Assembly: GCA_947259315.1 (NCBI GenBank)
Contig: CAMYLR010000023.1
Span: forward strand, 18,437-82,436
Length of the DNA: 64,000 nucleotides
Source of the DNA: an uncultured Gemmatimonadales bacterium
Lineage (GTDB): Bacteria > Gemmatimonadota > Gemmatimonadetes > JACCXV01 > JAHWKZ01
Direction of reading: 5' to 3'
The first letter of the stretch is position 1. Each line of letters starts with the position of its first letter. Below are positions 54,696 to 63,277 of the stretch, in pieces. The notes beneath the pieces are model-generated. The model made no database searches, had not been told where the DNA came from, and saw only the letters and a list, made by a program, of their open reading frames with translations. The position numbers were made by a program, and so were the translations under genes.

Positions 54696-55686
54696 GCGGA
54701 CCGGCCAGAAACTCGACCGCTTGCTCTTCGGCCCAACACCGCGGAGCCCAGGGTGGGCCGGTGACGAACCCGGTGTGGCCACCCTTGGTCGTAAACCGAC
54801 ATTCGACGCGCGGGGCGGCGCGGTTCTCGACCCGGGGCAACACCTCGGGCGGCAAGAATGGGTCGTCGACAGCACTCAGAAGCAGCGTCGGCACGCCGAT
54901 CCGGTCGACGAAGTCGATCGAGGAACAGTGGGCGTAGTAGTCGGCGGCGTTCTTGAAGCCGTGAACCGGCGCCACCGCGGCGTCGTCATACGCCCAGAAC
55001 GTCTTGGCGGCGCGGACACCGGCGACGTCGACTTTGTCGGGATGACGCTCGGCGAACGCCAGCGCCTTGGGCTTCAGGCTGTCGAGAAAGTACCGGACGT
55101 AGTAGGGTCCAAAACCTGACTCGAGGTGGCGTGACGCGGCCGCCAGGTCGTACGGCACCGAGATCGTGGCTGCGGCTCGCACAGCTTGGGGAGCGTCGTC
55201 ACCGCGCTCCCCAAGCCACTTGAGTAGCACGTTGCCGCCCAATGAAACACCGACAAGCCCCAGCCCCACCCCAGATTGCCTTCGTTCCAACTCGCCGACC
55301 ACCCAATCGAGATCACTCGTCTCGCCGGAGTGGTACATCCGATCGCCGTGATTCAGAATGGGCTCGCCGTCAGGGTCACCGAGTGGCTTGGCACACGATC
55401 GGAAGTTGAGCGCCAGCCCACGCCACCCTCTGCGGCGGGCGCCGTCCAGGAGGCCGTGGACGTAGAGCGAGTTCGAGCTGCCCTCGAGACCGTGCAACAC
55501 GACCACCAGGGGCGCCCCGTCCGGACCGTCGACCCAATCGAGCAATAGCTCGTCGCCGTCGGGCGTGGTCCACGGTTCGCGACGCATCGGGACCTTGGGG
55601 CCACGACGGAGCACGCGTCCCCACATCGTCTGCAGGTGCCCACCAGGCAGCCATCGCGCCGGCCGGAATCCGTTTTCGCGGCTCAT
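54682..55686 (-). CDS. Alpha/beta hydrolase, YheT/ABHD1-3-like
   Basis: A 334-residue protein with the YheT family start FRPARWLPGGHLQTMWG. It has the hydrolase core: VVVLHGLEGSSNSLYVHGLL, NFRSCAKPLGD, nucleophile elbow VGVSLGGNVLLKWLGE, acid in LSAVDDPFLPP and His in TTKGGHTGFV. Family members are putative esterases or lipases. Longer upstream frames to 56052 overlap ubiA and are rejected. Coupled to the UbiA-like gene by a four-base overlap. Confidence 0.87.
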   Translation of the reverse strand: MSRENGFRPARWLPGGHLQTMWGRVLRRGPKVPMRREPWTTPDGDELLLDWVDGPDGAPLVVVLHGLEGSSNSLYVHGLLDGARRRGWRGLALNFRSCAKPLGDPDGEPILNHGDRMYHSGETSDLDWVVGELERRQSGVGLGLVGVSLGGNVLLKWLGERGDDAPQAVRAAATISVPYDLAAASRHLESGFGPYYVRYFLDSLKPKALAFAERHPDKVDVAGVRAAKTFWAYDDAAVAPVHGFKNAADYYAHCSSIDFVDRIGVPTLLLSAVDDPFLPPEVLPRVENRAAPRVECRFTTKGGHTGFVTGPPWAPRCWAEEQAVEFLAGPLSGS

Positions 55687-56501
55687 CCCCACGTCGCGAT
55701 CATGAACAGCAACAGAAACGTCGCGTTCATGTACGCCACGGTCATCACCCACCGATGGGACGGGATCCAACCCCCGGGACGATCGACGCCGACCACGGCT
55801 GCACCGAGCGCCACCGCCAATCCGTAGACCGTCAGGCCGTGGTGACCGATAAACCAGCCGGCGGCTGCCAGGACCAAGAATCCGGCACCGCCCCACACGA
55901 GCGTGCCACGCACGCCGAGCCGCGCGGCCAAAGTGCGCTCGCCGCGAGCGGCATCGGCTTCGAGCTGATACACCTGGGTCAGCGGGTACATCGCCGCCAC
56001 GACCGCGACCGCCGCGCCAAGCGACCAGTGACCAGCCACATCGAGCGGCCAACTACCGCCGGCGGCGCTCCAACCGAGCGTCCAACCGAGACCTCCCTGG
56101 CCGATCGCGATCGCAATCAGTGCGACGACGTGCGATCGCTTCCATCGGACCCTGGGATGGGAATAAGCGGTAAAGACGAGCCACAACCCGACATACGCGA
56201 ACGCAAACGTCCAGCCGACTAGCGGCGCCAATGCCGCACCCACGGCCTGGAGCATGGTGCTCCACCGCGCCATGCCGACCGGGACCTCAGGCGGATTCGC
56301 CAACCCGCCGATCGGCCCCTCGTCGCGATCGTAAGCCGAGTTGAACGCGTTTGCGCCCGGGTACAAGAGCAGATGAACGAGTGCAAACCCGAGCGTGGTG
56401 CGTCCCATCCACGGGCCGGGCGCTGAGTACGCTCCCCACACGTAGATCGGCGACAGCACGTAGACGAACGGAAACCGGAGGTGCAGGATCGCGTTCCGCA
56501 A
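55683..56501 (-). CDS. UbiA-family prenyltransferase
   Basis: An integral membrane protein of 272 residues with about eight helices. First Asp motif NSAYDRDEGPIGG near the start; the second, YQLEADAARGERT, is less complete than the usual DxxxD. Members transfer prenyl groups to aromatic rings (MenA, UbiA, MqnP). Given mqnD and mqnC 4-6 kb away, a quinone role is possible but not shown. It overlaps the hydrolase downstream and is 9 bases after the TPR gene. Confidence 0.82.
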   Translation of the reverse strand: MRNAILHLRFPFVYVLSPIYVWGAYSAPGPWMGRTTLGFALVHLLLYPGANAFNSAYDRDEGPIGGLANPPEVPVGMARWSTMLQAVGAALAPLVGWTFAFAYVGLWLVFTAYSHPRVRWKRSHVVALIAIAIGQGGLGWTLGWSAAGGSWPLDVAGHWSLGAAVAVVAAMYPLTQVYQLEADAARGERTLAARLGVRGTLVWGGAGFLVLAAAGWFIGHHGLTVYGLAVALGAAVVGVDRPGGWIPSHRWVMTVAYMNATFLLLFMIATWG

Positions 56502-56510
56502 ATCCCCTCC

Positions 56511-57314
56511 CTACTCCAGCTCGCGCTCGAGCTCTTCGATCAGCTCGCGTGCGTCCTCTTGCTCGAGGCGTTCGTATCCGCTCCGAGGATCGAACTCGAC
56601 CGCCATCCGAAGCTCTTCGAGCGCCACGTCGATGTCGTCCATCGCCAAGTAGGTGAGAGCCAGCTGCATCCGGACCGTCACCCGGTCCGGGGCCAGTTCG
56701 ACGGCGCGGTTGAGAAACCGTTCGCTCTCCTCCAACGACACATCCGGATACCCGCCGAGAAAGAGCCGCGCAACCGCCTTGGCCGCCGGATGAACGATCG
56801 TCAGCTCGCGGTGCCACACGCCCAAAATCGTGTGCGGAGCAAAGTCGTAGGGGTCCAGCACGACAGCGTACTCGACCGCCGCCTTGGCCTGCTTGGCGAG
56901 ATCGATCACCTGCCGGGCACGCCTTATCCGATGGACGTGCGCGAGATGTTGGCCGTAACGACCGACAGCGATCGAGAGCGCCGTGTAAGCGCGCGACAGA
57001 TCCGGATCGCTCCGAACCGCCGCGCTGGCGACGTTCACAGCCTCGACCAGGACCTCCTCGTCGCCCTCGCGCCCCGGCGTTTCCTGGGCCCAACTGGCGA
57101 GTGCGATCGAGAGCTTCGAGAGGAGGACCGCGTCGTCGGGGTGCTGCTCGAGACCTGCGCGATAGGCTTCGATCGCGTCTACCGTCATACCGGCCGTCAT
57201 GAGGCTGTCACCCAGGACGACCGAAACCTGTCTGCCGCTCGTTTGCGCATCCGCGAACGTCGAAGCGACGAGCTGCAAACCCACCGCGAGTATGAGAATC
57301 CTGGGAGTCACCAT
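56511..57314 (-). CDS. Secreted TPR-repeat protein
   Basis: 267 residues with a signal peptide (LILAVGLQLVASTFADA) and several TPR-like helical pairs, for example AIEAYRAGLEQHPDDAVLLSKL, YDFAPHTILGVWHREL and FLNRAVELAPDRVTVRMQLA. The internal part around FAPHTILGVWHREL resembles regulator-of-microtubule-dynamics-like TPR proteins. Probably a periplasmic scaffold. First gene of a set with UbiA and the hydrolase. Confidence 0.75.
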   Translation of the reverse strand: MVTPRILILAVGLQLVASTFADAQTSGRQVSVVLGDSLMTAGMTVDAIEAYRAGLEQHPDDAVLLSKLSIALASWAQETPGREGDEEVLVEAVNVASAAVRSDPDLSRAYTALSIAVGRYGQHLAHVHRIRRARQVIDLAKQAKAAVEYAVVLDPYDFAPHTILGVWHRELTIVHPAAKAVARLFLGGYPDVSLEESERFLNRAVELAPDRVTVRMQLALTYLAMDDIDVALEELRMAVEFDPRSGYERLEQEDARELIEELERELE

Positions 57315-57459
57315 GGATGATCAAGTTCCACCCGATCCTGGTGTCGTCAAGCCACGATCCATCGTTGGCTGACCGTCCTCGCGCGAATAGTTTTCCCTCA
57401 CCCGTGTTATCGCTACCATGATCAAAGTCAGCGATCCTGACCCCACCAGGGAGAGGCAG

Positions 57460-58707
57460 ATGCGCAACTTCAAGTTGACCGTTGTGTTCCTTATCGCGGT
57501 CGTCGTTACGATCGCCGCGCCATCGCGAGCCGAAGCTCAGGTCGACGTCGGCCGGGCGATCAAGAACCAGGCAGAGTATGAGGTGAGACGCAAGGCCCGA
57601 CAGGAGACGAGCAAGGCGATCCGATGTGCGTTTGGCGATATCCAGTGCATCGAGAAAGCGAAGCAAGACGACCAAGAAGTCGTGCTCGTCGATCAGGACG
57701 GCAATGTCATCACCGATGACGACGGAAACCCGATCACTGACCCCGACGAAGCGCAAAAAAAGGTCGCCGTCAAGCGCAATCCCGACTTCACCCGTGGCGA
57801 GAAGATCCTGTTCGAGAGCGATTTCTCAGACGAACCGATCGGTCGGTTCCCGGCCAGCCAGCTCGTTTACGAGAAGGGCAACGCGCAGACCGTTGAAAAG
57901 GACGGTAAGAAGATCTTGGAAGCCTCGGCTAACACCACCTTCCGGGTCCAACTGCCAGAGCCGCTCCCCGACGACTTCACGGTCGAGTTCGACCTCCAGA
58001 TCGGGGCCCCGAACATGATCGCTCGGGTGTTGTTCACACCGCTCGAAACCTCGTACAGCCGGTACGAGAGCGACTACTTACAGCTCTACCGTTCACGAGC
58101 CGGGATCTATCGGAAAGCCGAAGCGATCTCGTTTGGCGGCGTCGACGAGATCACCACCGAGATGGTTCACTTCGCGCTCCAGGTCGACGGCGAGTACGCG
58201 ATCCTCTACGCCGGACCGAACCGGATCGCCAACATGCCTGTCACCAACTTCATGACCGGTGACATGATCGAGTTCCAGCTGAGCGCCAACCCCAGATTCT
58301 TCGCCTACATCAGCAACATCATGGTCGCGGGCGGTGTCGAGGACATGTACGGCACGATCATGGAGACGGGCGAGTTCACCACCTACGGCATCAACTTCGA
58401 GACCGCCAGCGCTGACATCACCGACGACTCGGCCGACGTCCTGGAGCAGATGTTGGAGATGCTCACCACGCATCCTGATCTCGCCGTAGAGATCGTCGGT
58501 CACACCGATGCCGAGGGCGGTGATGAGTACAACCAGGACTTGTCCGAGCGGCGAGCGCAGGCGGTGGTCGGGTGGCTGGTGGATCGCGGCGTGCCCGGCG
58601 AGCAAATGTCGGCAACGGGCATGGGGGAGTCTGAGCCAGTCGCGGACAACGCCACCCCTGAAGGGCGTGCTCAGAATCGGCGAGTGGTGATCAAGCGAAA
58701 AGCGTAG
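57460..58707 (+). CDS. OmpA-family outer-membrane protein
   Basis: From ATG 57460 (GGGAGAGG upstream) 415 residues. Signal peptide ends near SRAEAQ. A short helical region precedes an acidic stretch (DQDGNVITDDDGNPITDPDE). Next is a jelly-roll-like domain with FESDFSDEPIGRFPASQ, and last the OmpA/MotB domain with GINFETASADITDDSADVL, EIVGHTDAEGG and LSERRAQAVVGWLV, ending in AQNRRVVI. The family binds peptidoglycan and tethers the outer membrane. Confidence 0.88.
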   Translation: MRNFKLTVVFLIAVVVTIAAPSRAEAQVDVGRAIKNQAEYEVRRKARQETSKAIRCAFGDIQCIEKAKQDDQEVVLVDQDGNVITDDDGNPITDPDEAQKKVAVKRNPDFTRGEKILFESDFSDEPIGRFPASQLVYEKGNAQTVEKDGKKILEASANTTFRVQLPEPLPDDFTVEFDLQIGAPNMIARVLFTPLETSYSRYESDYLQLYRSRAGIYRKAEAISFGGVDEITTEMVHFALQVDGEYAILYAGPNRIANMPVTNFMTGDMIEFQLSANPRFFAYISNIMVAGGVEDMYGTIMETGEFTTYGINFETASADITDDSADVLEQMLEMLTTHPDLAVEIVGHTDAEGGDEYNQDLSERRAQAVVGWLVDRGVPGEQMSATGMGESEPVADNATPEGRAQNRRVVIKRKA

Positions 58708-59346
58708 CTAGATCGGCAGTGCGTACCCACGGGTCGCTTCGAGCTTGCGTTGGACCCGGTCGGCGACTTTTATCAGCTCGGCTTCCTCGTCGACCAGGTT
58801 CCGGGCGTCGGTCTCAACGATCAGTACCGGGGATAGATCGTACCGCGCGATCCAATCCTCGTAGTGGCCGTCGAGTTGCTCCAGGTACGCGGTGGGAATC
58901 GTCTGCTCGTAATCGCGGCCCCGCGTGCGGATGCGGTCCTCGAGCACTGGGACGGAGGTCCGCAAGTAGATGAGCAGATCGGGTGGCTCGAGAAACTGCG
59001 TCATGATGCCAAACAACTCGCAGTAGTTCTCGAAGTCACGGTCATCGAGGTAACCGTTCTCATGCAGGTTGCGGGCGAAGATCTCTGCGTCTTCATAGAT
59101 CGTGCGATCCTGGATCACCGATTCGGGAATCGCCATGATCTCCTGATGGTGCTGGAACCGCTTTGAAAGGAAGTAGATCTGGAGATGAAACGACCAGCGG
59201 TCCATCCGGGCGTAGAAATCCGCCAGGTACGGATTCCCATCGACGTGCTCGTAGTACGGCCGCCAAGCGAGACGGTCGGCCAACAGACGGGTAAGGGTCG
59301 ACTTCCCCGAACCGATGTTGCCGGCAACCGCGCAGAACGTCTTCAT
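58708..59346 (-). CDS. Deoxynucleoside kinase, copy 1
   Basis: A 212-residue dNK-family enzyme that salvages deoxynucleosides. P-loop GNIGSGKSTLTRLLADRL, NPYLADFYARMDRWSFHLQI, VIQDRTIYEDAEIFARNL with the family DRS/DRT motif, LIYLRTSVPVLEDRIRTRGRDYE lid. Its ATG overlaps the stop of the second kinase gene (ATGA). Paired dNKs of this type usually prefer purine or cytidine substrates; which this prefers is unknown. Confidence 0.9.
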   Translation of the reverse strand: MKTFCAVAGNIGSGKSTLTRLLADRLAWRPYYEHVDGNPYLADFYARMDRWSFHLQIYFLSKRFQHHQEIMAIPESVIQDRTIYEDAEIFARNLHENGYLDDRDFENYCELFGIMTQFLEPPDLLIYLRTSVPVLEDRIRTRGRDYEQTIPTAYLEQLDGHYEDWIARYDLSPVLIVETDARNLVDEEAELIKVADRVQRKLEATRGYALPI

Positions 59347-60008
59347 CGGCCCGCCGTTCCGGTCACAAGCTCGAGCTCTTGCTGGCCGGCCTCGATCGCT
59401 CCGACCCGGTAGTCGATGAGCGCACGCACCGCCGCATAGTCGGCATCACTCCGCACGAAGTCGAGCCGCGTCACGTCGATCGTCAGCAAGTCGTGTGAAT
59501 AAGCGTCGAAGTATCGTTCGTAGGCGTCGTTGAGACGCGACAAGTAGTCACGCGACAGGTCGCGCTCAAAAGGCCGGTTGCGCTGCCGTATCCGTTCCAT
59601 CACCGCATCGGTGTCAGCGCGCAAGTAGACCACTAGATCGGGCGTCACGATCTCGTCCGTTAGCGTTTCGAAAAGGCGACGCCAGATCTGGAAATCGTCG
59701 CCCGACAGCGTGAGCTCGGCGAAAATGCGGTTCTTTTGGAAGACGTAGTCGGAGTGGATAGGCTCGTCGGTCTCGCGGACGACCCGCGCTACTTCGCGCT
59801 GCTGACGAAATCGGGCCAGCAGAAAAAACATCTCGGTGTTGAACGCGTACCGTTCCATGTCCTGGTAGAAGCCGCCGACCAGGAATGGGTTCTCCTCGAC
59901 CAGCTCGAGCACCCGCAGCCCGCCCATGTCGGAATGGAGGCGGTGGACGAGTGACGTCTTCCCGACCCCGATGATGCCCTCGACGGCCAGGTAGCGGACG
60001 GTTCTCAA
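59343..60008 (-). CDS. Deoxynucleoside kinase, copy 2
   Basis: A 221-residue paralog with VEGIIGVGKTSLVHRL, NPFLVGGFYQDMERYAFNTEM, a SDYVFQKNRIFAELTL segment replacing the DRT region of copy 1, and LVVYLRADTDAVMERIRQRNRPFE. A similar adjacent pair (dgk/dck) is known in bacilli. It probably leads the transcript. Confidence 0.9.
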   Translation of the reverse strand: MRTVRYLAVEGIIGVGKTSLVHRLHSDMGGLRVLELVEENPFLVGGFYQDMERYAFNTEMFFLLARFRQQREVARVVRETDEPIHSDYVFQKNRIFAELTLSGDDFQIWRRLFETLTDEIVTPDLVVYLRADTDAVMERIRQRNRPFERDLSRDYLSRLNDAYERYFDAYSHDLLTIDVTRLDFVRSDADYAAVRALIDYRVGAIEAGQQELELVTGTAGR

Positions 60009-60181
60009 CGCGGCGGGACCCTACCGATTGGGGTTCGACTCAAGACGACGACGAGATATCGTAGACCGGCATCGATCGCCTGTCAACGCAGGCCTGGACC
60101 GAATATATACCGAAAACGGATCGCAACCATAGCTCGGTCGCATTGCTCATCGCACCGTAGGCCGGGTAGGTTCGCCGAGCC
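60009..60181. other. Divergent intergenic region between dNK and mqnD
   Basis: 173 bases with promoters expected for both sides. An AT-rich AATATATA at 60102-60109 is the only clear -10-like element; on the minus strand it reads TATATT and would serve the kinases. GGTTCGACTC at 60032-60041 looks like a tRNA T-loop but no cloverleaf surrounds it. Confidence 0.35.
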
Positions 60182-61042
60182 ATGAAACACTCCTCGACAG
60201 AGACCCCGTCGCGCGTTCTCAAGTTCGGTCACAGCCCCGACCCGGACGACGCCTTCATGTTCTTCGGGCTCGCCATGGGTGCCGTCAAGATCCGCGACTT
60301 TGGAGTCGAGCACGTGCTCGAGGACATCCAGACCTTGAACGAGATGGCGATCGCAAACGAGATCGAGATCACCGCGATCAGCGCACACGCGTTCCCAGCG
60401 GTACAGGACAACTACTGGATCATGCACTGCGGTGCGTCGATGGGAAGGGGGTACGGACCGATCATCGTCGCGTTACCCGACGGTCCGGAGTCGCTAAACG
60501 CACTGGGTGGGCGCCGGGTCGCGATCCCTGGCCCGCTGACAACAGCGTACTTGGTGGCCCAACTCTACCTCCCCGACTTCGAAGCGGTTGTCTACCCGTT
60601 TGACCAGATCCCAGCGGCCGTTGCGGACGGCCAAGTCGATGCGGGCCTGGTGATCCATGAGGGCCAGATCACATACAGTGACCAGGGTCTCGTCAAGCTC
60701 GGCGATCTCGGTGCGCTGTGGCTCGACGATACGGGATTGCCGCTGCCGTTGGGACTCGATGTCGTCAGCAAGAACCTGGGGCCTGAGCTGGCCGGGGAGG
60801 TCGCGCGCGGCTTGTCGGACTCGATCGGTTACGCGTTTGACCACGAAGACGACGCGGTGGCCTACGCGCTCGACTTCGGTCGCGGGCTCGACACCGAGCA
60901 AGCGAGAACCTTCGTCAAGATGTACGTCAATGACTACACCCGCGATATGGGCGACGAGGGGTGCCGTGCGCTCCGCACTTTGTTCGATCGCGGTGTGGAA
61001 CGAGGGTTGATTGAGCCGGTGGGCTCGATCGAACTGATTTGA
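60182..61042 (+). CDS. mqnD: 1,4-dihydroxy-6-naphthoate synthase MqnD
   Basis: A futalosine-pathway menaquinone enzyme that converts cyclic de-hypoxanthine futalosine to 1,4-dihydroxy-6-naphthoate. 286 residues with a periplasmic-binding-protein-like fold but no signal: FGHSPDPDDAFMFFGL, ISAHAFPAVQDNY, MGRGYGPIIVAL, AGLVIHEGQITYSDQGL and LPLPLGLDVVSKNLG. The product MqnC makes is its substrate; mqnC is 1 kb away on the other strand. Its stop overlaps the next start. Confidence 0.94.
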   Translation: MKHSSTETPSRVLKFGHSPDPDDAFMFFGLAMGAVKIRDFGVEHVLEDIQTLNEMAIANEIEITAISAHAFPAVQDNYWIMHCGASMGRGYGPIIVALPDGPESLNALGGRRVAIPGPLTTAYLVAQLYLPDFEAVVYPFDQIPAAVADGQVDAGLVIHEGQITYSDQGLVKLGDLGALWLDDTGLPLPLGLDVVSKNLGPELAGEVARGLSDSIGYAFDHEDDAVAYALDFGRGLDTEQARTFVKMYVNDYTRDMGDEGCRALRTLFDRGVERGLIEPVGSIELI

Positions 61043-61557
61043 TGCGCTCGCTGCTTCTCGTGCTCGCGGTGGCTTTGTTTGTGACGACCGCCTGTGCCAG
61101 AGCGCAGACACCGACCGACGGCGCCCCACCTCAAACCGTCCCCGAGGGAGCGACCGAACTGACCGTAGAAGCCGTCGAGGAAATTGCGAACCGTTTCTAC
61201 TCGGGCATCCAGGATCAACGTCGAGTAGTGATCCGTAACCCGGAAGATTGGCGCGCGTTTTGGACGGAGTTCACCGTTCTCCAACAACCGCCACAGGATG
61301 CCCCGATCATCGACTTCGACCGTCAGATGGTCATCGTCGCCACGATGGGCCGGCAAACGACCGGCGGGCACCTGGTAACGATTCCCGCTGTGTACGAGCA
61401 CGAAGGCAAGCTCTTCGTCGAGGTGGTGGAGGTGTCGCCTGGGGCCGGCTGTATGACGACTCAGGCGCTGACCGCACCTGCCACCGCGATCAAGGTCGAG
61501 GCCAAGGACGATCCGGTGACGTTCGTCGAGCGAAGCGAGCAGCAGAGTTGTCAGTAA
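61042..61557 (+). CDS. PrcB-like secreted/lipoprotein
   Basis: 171 residues; leader LVLAVALFVTTAC with a lipobox-like end. The C-terminal part, NPEDWRAFWTEF, MVIVATMGRQTTGGHLVTI and EVSPGAGCMTTQALTAP, matches the PrcB_C domain named after the protease complex subunit PrcB of Treponema denticola. It overlaps mqnD (TGATG) but has no obvious link to menaquinone. Confidence 0.75.
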   Translation: MRSLLLVLAVALFVTTACARAQTPTDGAPPQTVPEGATELTVEAVEEIANRFYSGIQDQRRVVIRNPEDWRAFWTEFTVLQQPPQDAPIIDFDRQMVIVATMGRQTTGGHLVTIPAVYEHEGKLFVEVVEVSPGAGCMTTQALTAPATAIKVEAKDDPVTFVERSEQQSCQ

Positions 61558-61568
61558 GACCCAATACC

Positions 61569-62051
61569 GTGACGACCCATCGAGCCGGGTTCAGGGAGTC
61601 CCGGGCCCTCGGCAATGATGAGATCAAGCGGTTTCTCGATCGGAACTGGTGGGGCGTGCTGTCGACCCTCGAAGAACACTTCCCGTACGCGGTCCCCGTT
61701 GTTTACGGATACGATGGCGACCACTTCTACATCGCGAACAAGATCGGCCGCAAGACGTCAAACATCGAGGCTCACTCGGGGGTCTGTTTGTGCGTCACCG
61801 AGGTCGAGCGAACCAACGCGGAGTGGAGCTCGGTCGTCGTCACGGGCGATGCAGAGTTCGTCGACGACAGCGACGGACAGCTCGATGCCCTGCGCGCGTT
61901 ACGCGGTCAAACTGGGCTCGACGTCAAAGTGGGACCGCAAGACATCTCGCGTCTTGCAGCCGCCCTCGTAGTCCGCATTGTCCCGCGCGAGATTACGGGG
62001 CGCACCATCGTTGGCGAGACTTCAGAGAACCGCTCACTTGACGATCGGTAG
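61569..62051 (+). CDS. Pyridoxamine 5'-phosphate oxidase-fold flavoprotein
   Basis: 160 residues: LDRNWWGVLSTLEEHFPYAVPVVYGYDGDHFYIAN, KTSNIEAHSGVCLCVTEVE and WSSVVVTGDAEFVDD. This layout is the small split-barrel NimA/HugZ-like FMN-binding family, not PdxH. GTG 61569 is chosen; a TTG at 61548 overlapping the previous gene is possible. The 3' end overlaps mqnC by 18 bases on the opposite strand. Confidence 0.78.
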   Translation: MTTHRAGFRESRALGNDEIKRFLDRNWWGVLSTLEEHFPYAVPVVYGYDGDHFYIANKIGRKTSNIEAHSGVCLCVTEVERTNAEWSSVVVTGDAEFVDDSDGQLDALRALRGQTGLDVKVGPQDISRLAAALVVRIVPREITGRTIVGETSENRSLDDR

Positions 62052-63218
62052 CGCGCTCGAGTCGCCGCGCGCCACGCGACGGGGGGTGTGTTGGGTGATC
62101 GCTTCGAGTGGGGTTTCTGGCAACCGCTCGTAGAGCGTTGTTCGCTGAACCGGTGCGAAACCGGCTTCCTCGATGAGCTCACGGATCTCGGCAACGGTCA
62201 CGGTGTTCACAAAATCGGCTTCGGCGTGGACCGACTCTTCGAACAGCGTGCCGCCAAAGTCGTCGGCACCCCAGTGGAGTGCGACCTGACCCGTTTTCTT
62301 GCCTTCTGAAAACCACGACGCCTGAATGTGGTCAACGTTGTCCAGGTACAAGCGGCTGCTCGCGAGCACCCGCAGATAAGTCGCTGGCCCCTCCGGTATC
62401 GGCCGAATCTTCTCCAGCGGTGTGTTCCCGGGCTTGAACGACCACGGGATGAACGCCGTAAACGCGCCGGGCAGGTCGGCTCGGGTCGCTTCTTCCAGTG
62501 CCAGCGACTGGTCCTGTAGCGCACGCACTCGATCGAGGTGCTCGACGATCTCACCCGGCGTCTCGATCGAGCCGTACATCATGGTGGCGGTGGTCCAGAA
62601 CCCCACCTGGTGCGCCGTAGCGTGAACATCCAGCCACGCCTCGGGGCCGCCCTTCTTGATCCCGAGTTTCTTCCGCACTCGGGGCGCGAGGATCTCGGCG
62701 CCACCGCCTGGGATCGTCCGCTGCCCGGCGTCCCACAACGCTTCCAGCACGTCACGAATTGAACGACCGGAGACGTTGGCCATCCCCTCGATCTCGACCG
62801 CGCTCCAAAAGTGGGGCGTCAACGCGGGAAAGCGGGCCACGGTCTCGCGCACGACGTCGAGGTAGTACTCGAACGGGAGCGCCGGGTTTACGCCGCCCTG
62901 CAATAGCGCCGTCGTGGCACCCTGCTCCACCGCCCACCCGATCTGCTCGAGCACTTCGTCGACCGCATGCGTATACGCGCCCGGCTCGTCCTCGTGTCGG
63001 TAGAAGGCGCAAAACACGCAATCGACGTTGCAGACATTGGTGTAGTTGGGGTTGGAGTCGATGACGTACGTCACCTCGCGCGATGGGTAGCGGCGAAACC
63101 GCTCGCTGTTTGCCAGCGCGCCGAGCTCGGTCAGCCCCATCGTCGTGAGCATCGCCTCCCCGTCGCTCGGGGCCAGTCGCTCGCCCGCCGCGATCTTGGC
63201 TCGTAACGTCTCCAGCAT
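62034..63218 (-). CDS. mqnC: Cyclic dehypoxanthinyl futalosine synthase MqnC
   Basis: A radical SAM enzyme of the futalosine menaquinone route. 394 residues: VTYVIDSNPNYTNVCNVDC, with the cluster CNVDCVFCAFYR, GGVNPALPFEYYLDVV, IPGGGAEILAPRVRKKL and FWTTATMMYGSIETP. The FIPWSFKPGNTPLEKI segment is typical of MqnC/MqnE. CAFYR and length favour MqnC, which closes the ring, over MqnE. ATG 63218 gives the normal N-terminus. Confidence 0.9.
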   Translation of the reverse strand: MLETLRAKIAAGERLAPSDGEAMLTTMGLTELGALANSERFRRYPSREVTYVIDSNPNYTNVCNVDCVFCAFYRHEDEPGAYTHAVDEVLEQIGWAVEQGATTALLQGGVNPALPFEYYLDVVRETVARFPALTPHFWSAVEIEGMANVSGRSIRDVLEALWDAGQRTIPGGGAEILAPRVRKKLGIKKGGPEAWLDVHATAHQVGFWTTATMMYGSIETPGEIVEHLDRVRALQDQSLALEEATRADLPGAFTAFIPWSFKPGNTPLEKIRPIPEGPATYLRVLASSRLYLDNVDHIQASWFSEGKKTGQVALHWGADDFGGTLFEESVHAEADFVNTVTVAEIRELIEEAGFAPVQRTTLYERLPETPLEAITQHTPRRVARGDSSALPIVK

Positions 63219-63277
63219 GGGACGAAATCTCGTCGCGGTCGCTCCGCAGGGCCACCGATCCAAAGCGAGGTGTTGAT

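Noticed and set aside
60032-60041. GGTTCGACTC, a T-loop-like sequence
   Set aside because: No acceptor, D or anticodon stems can be drawn around it.
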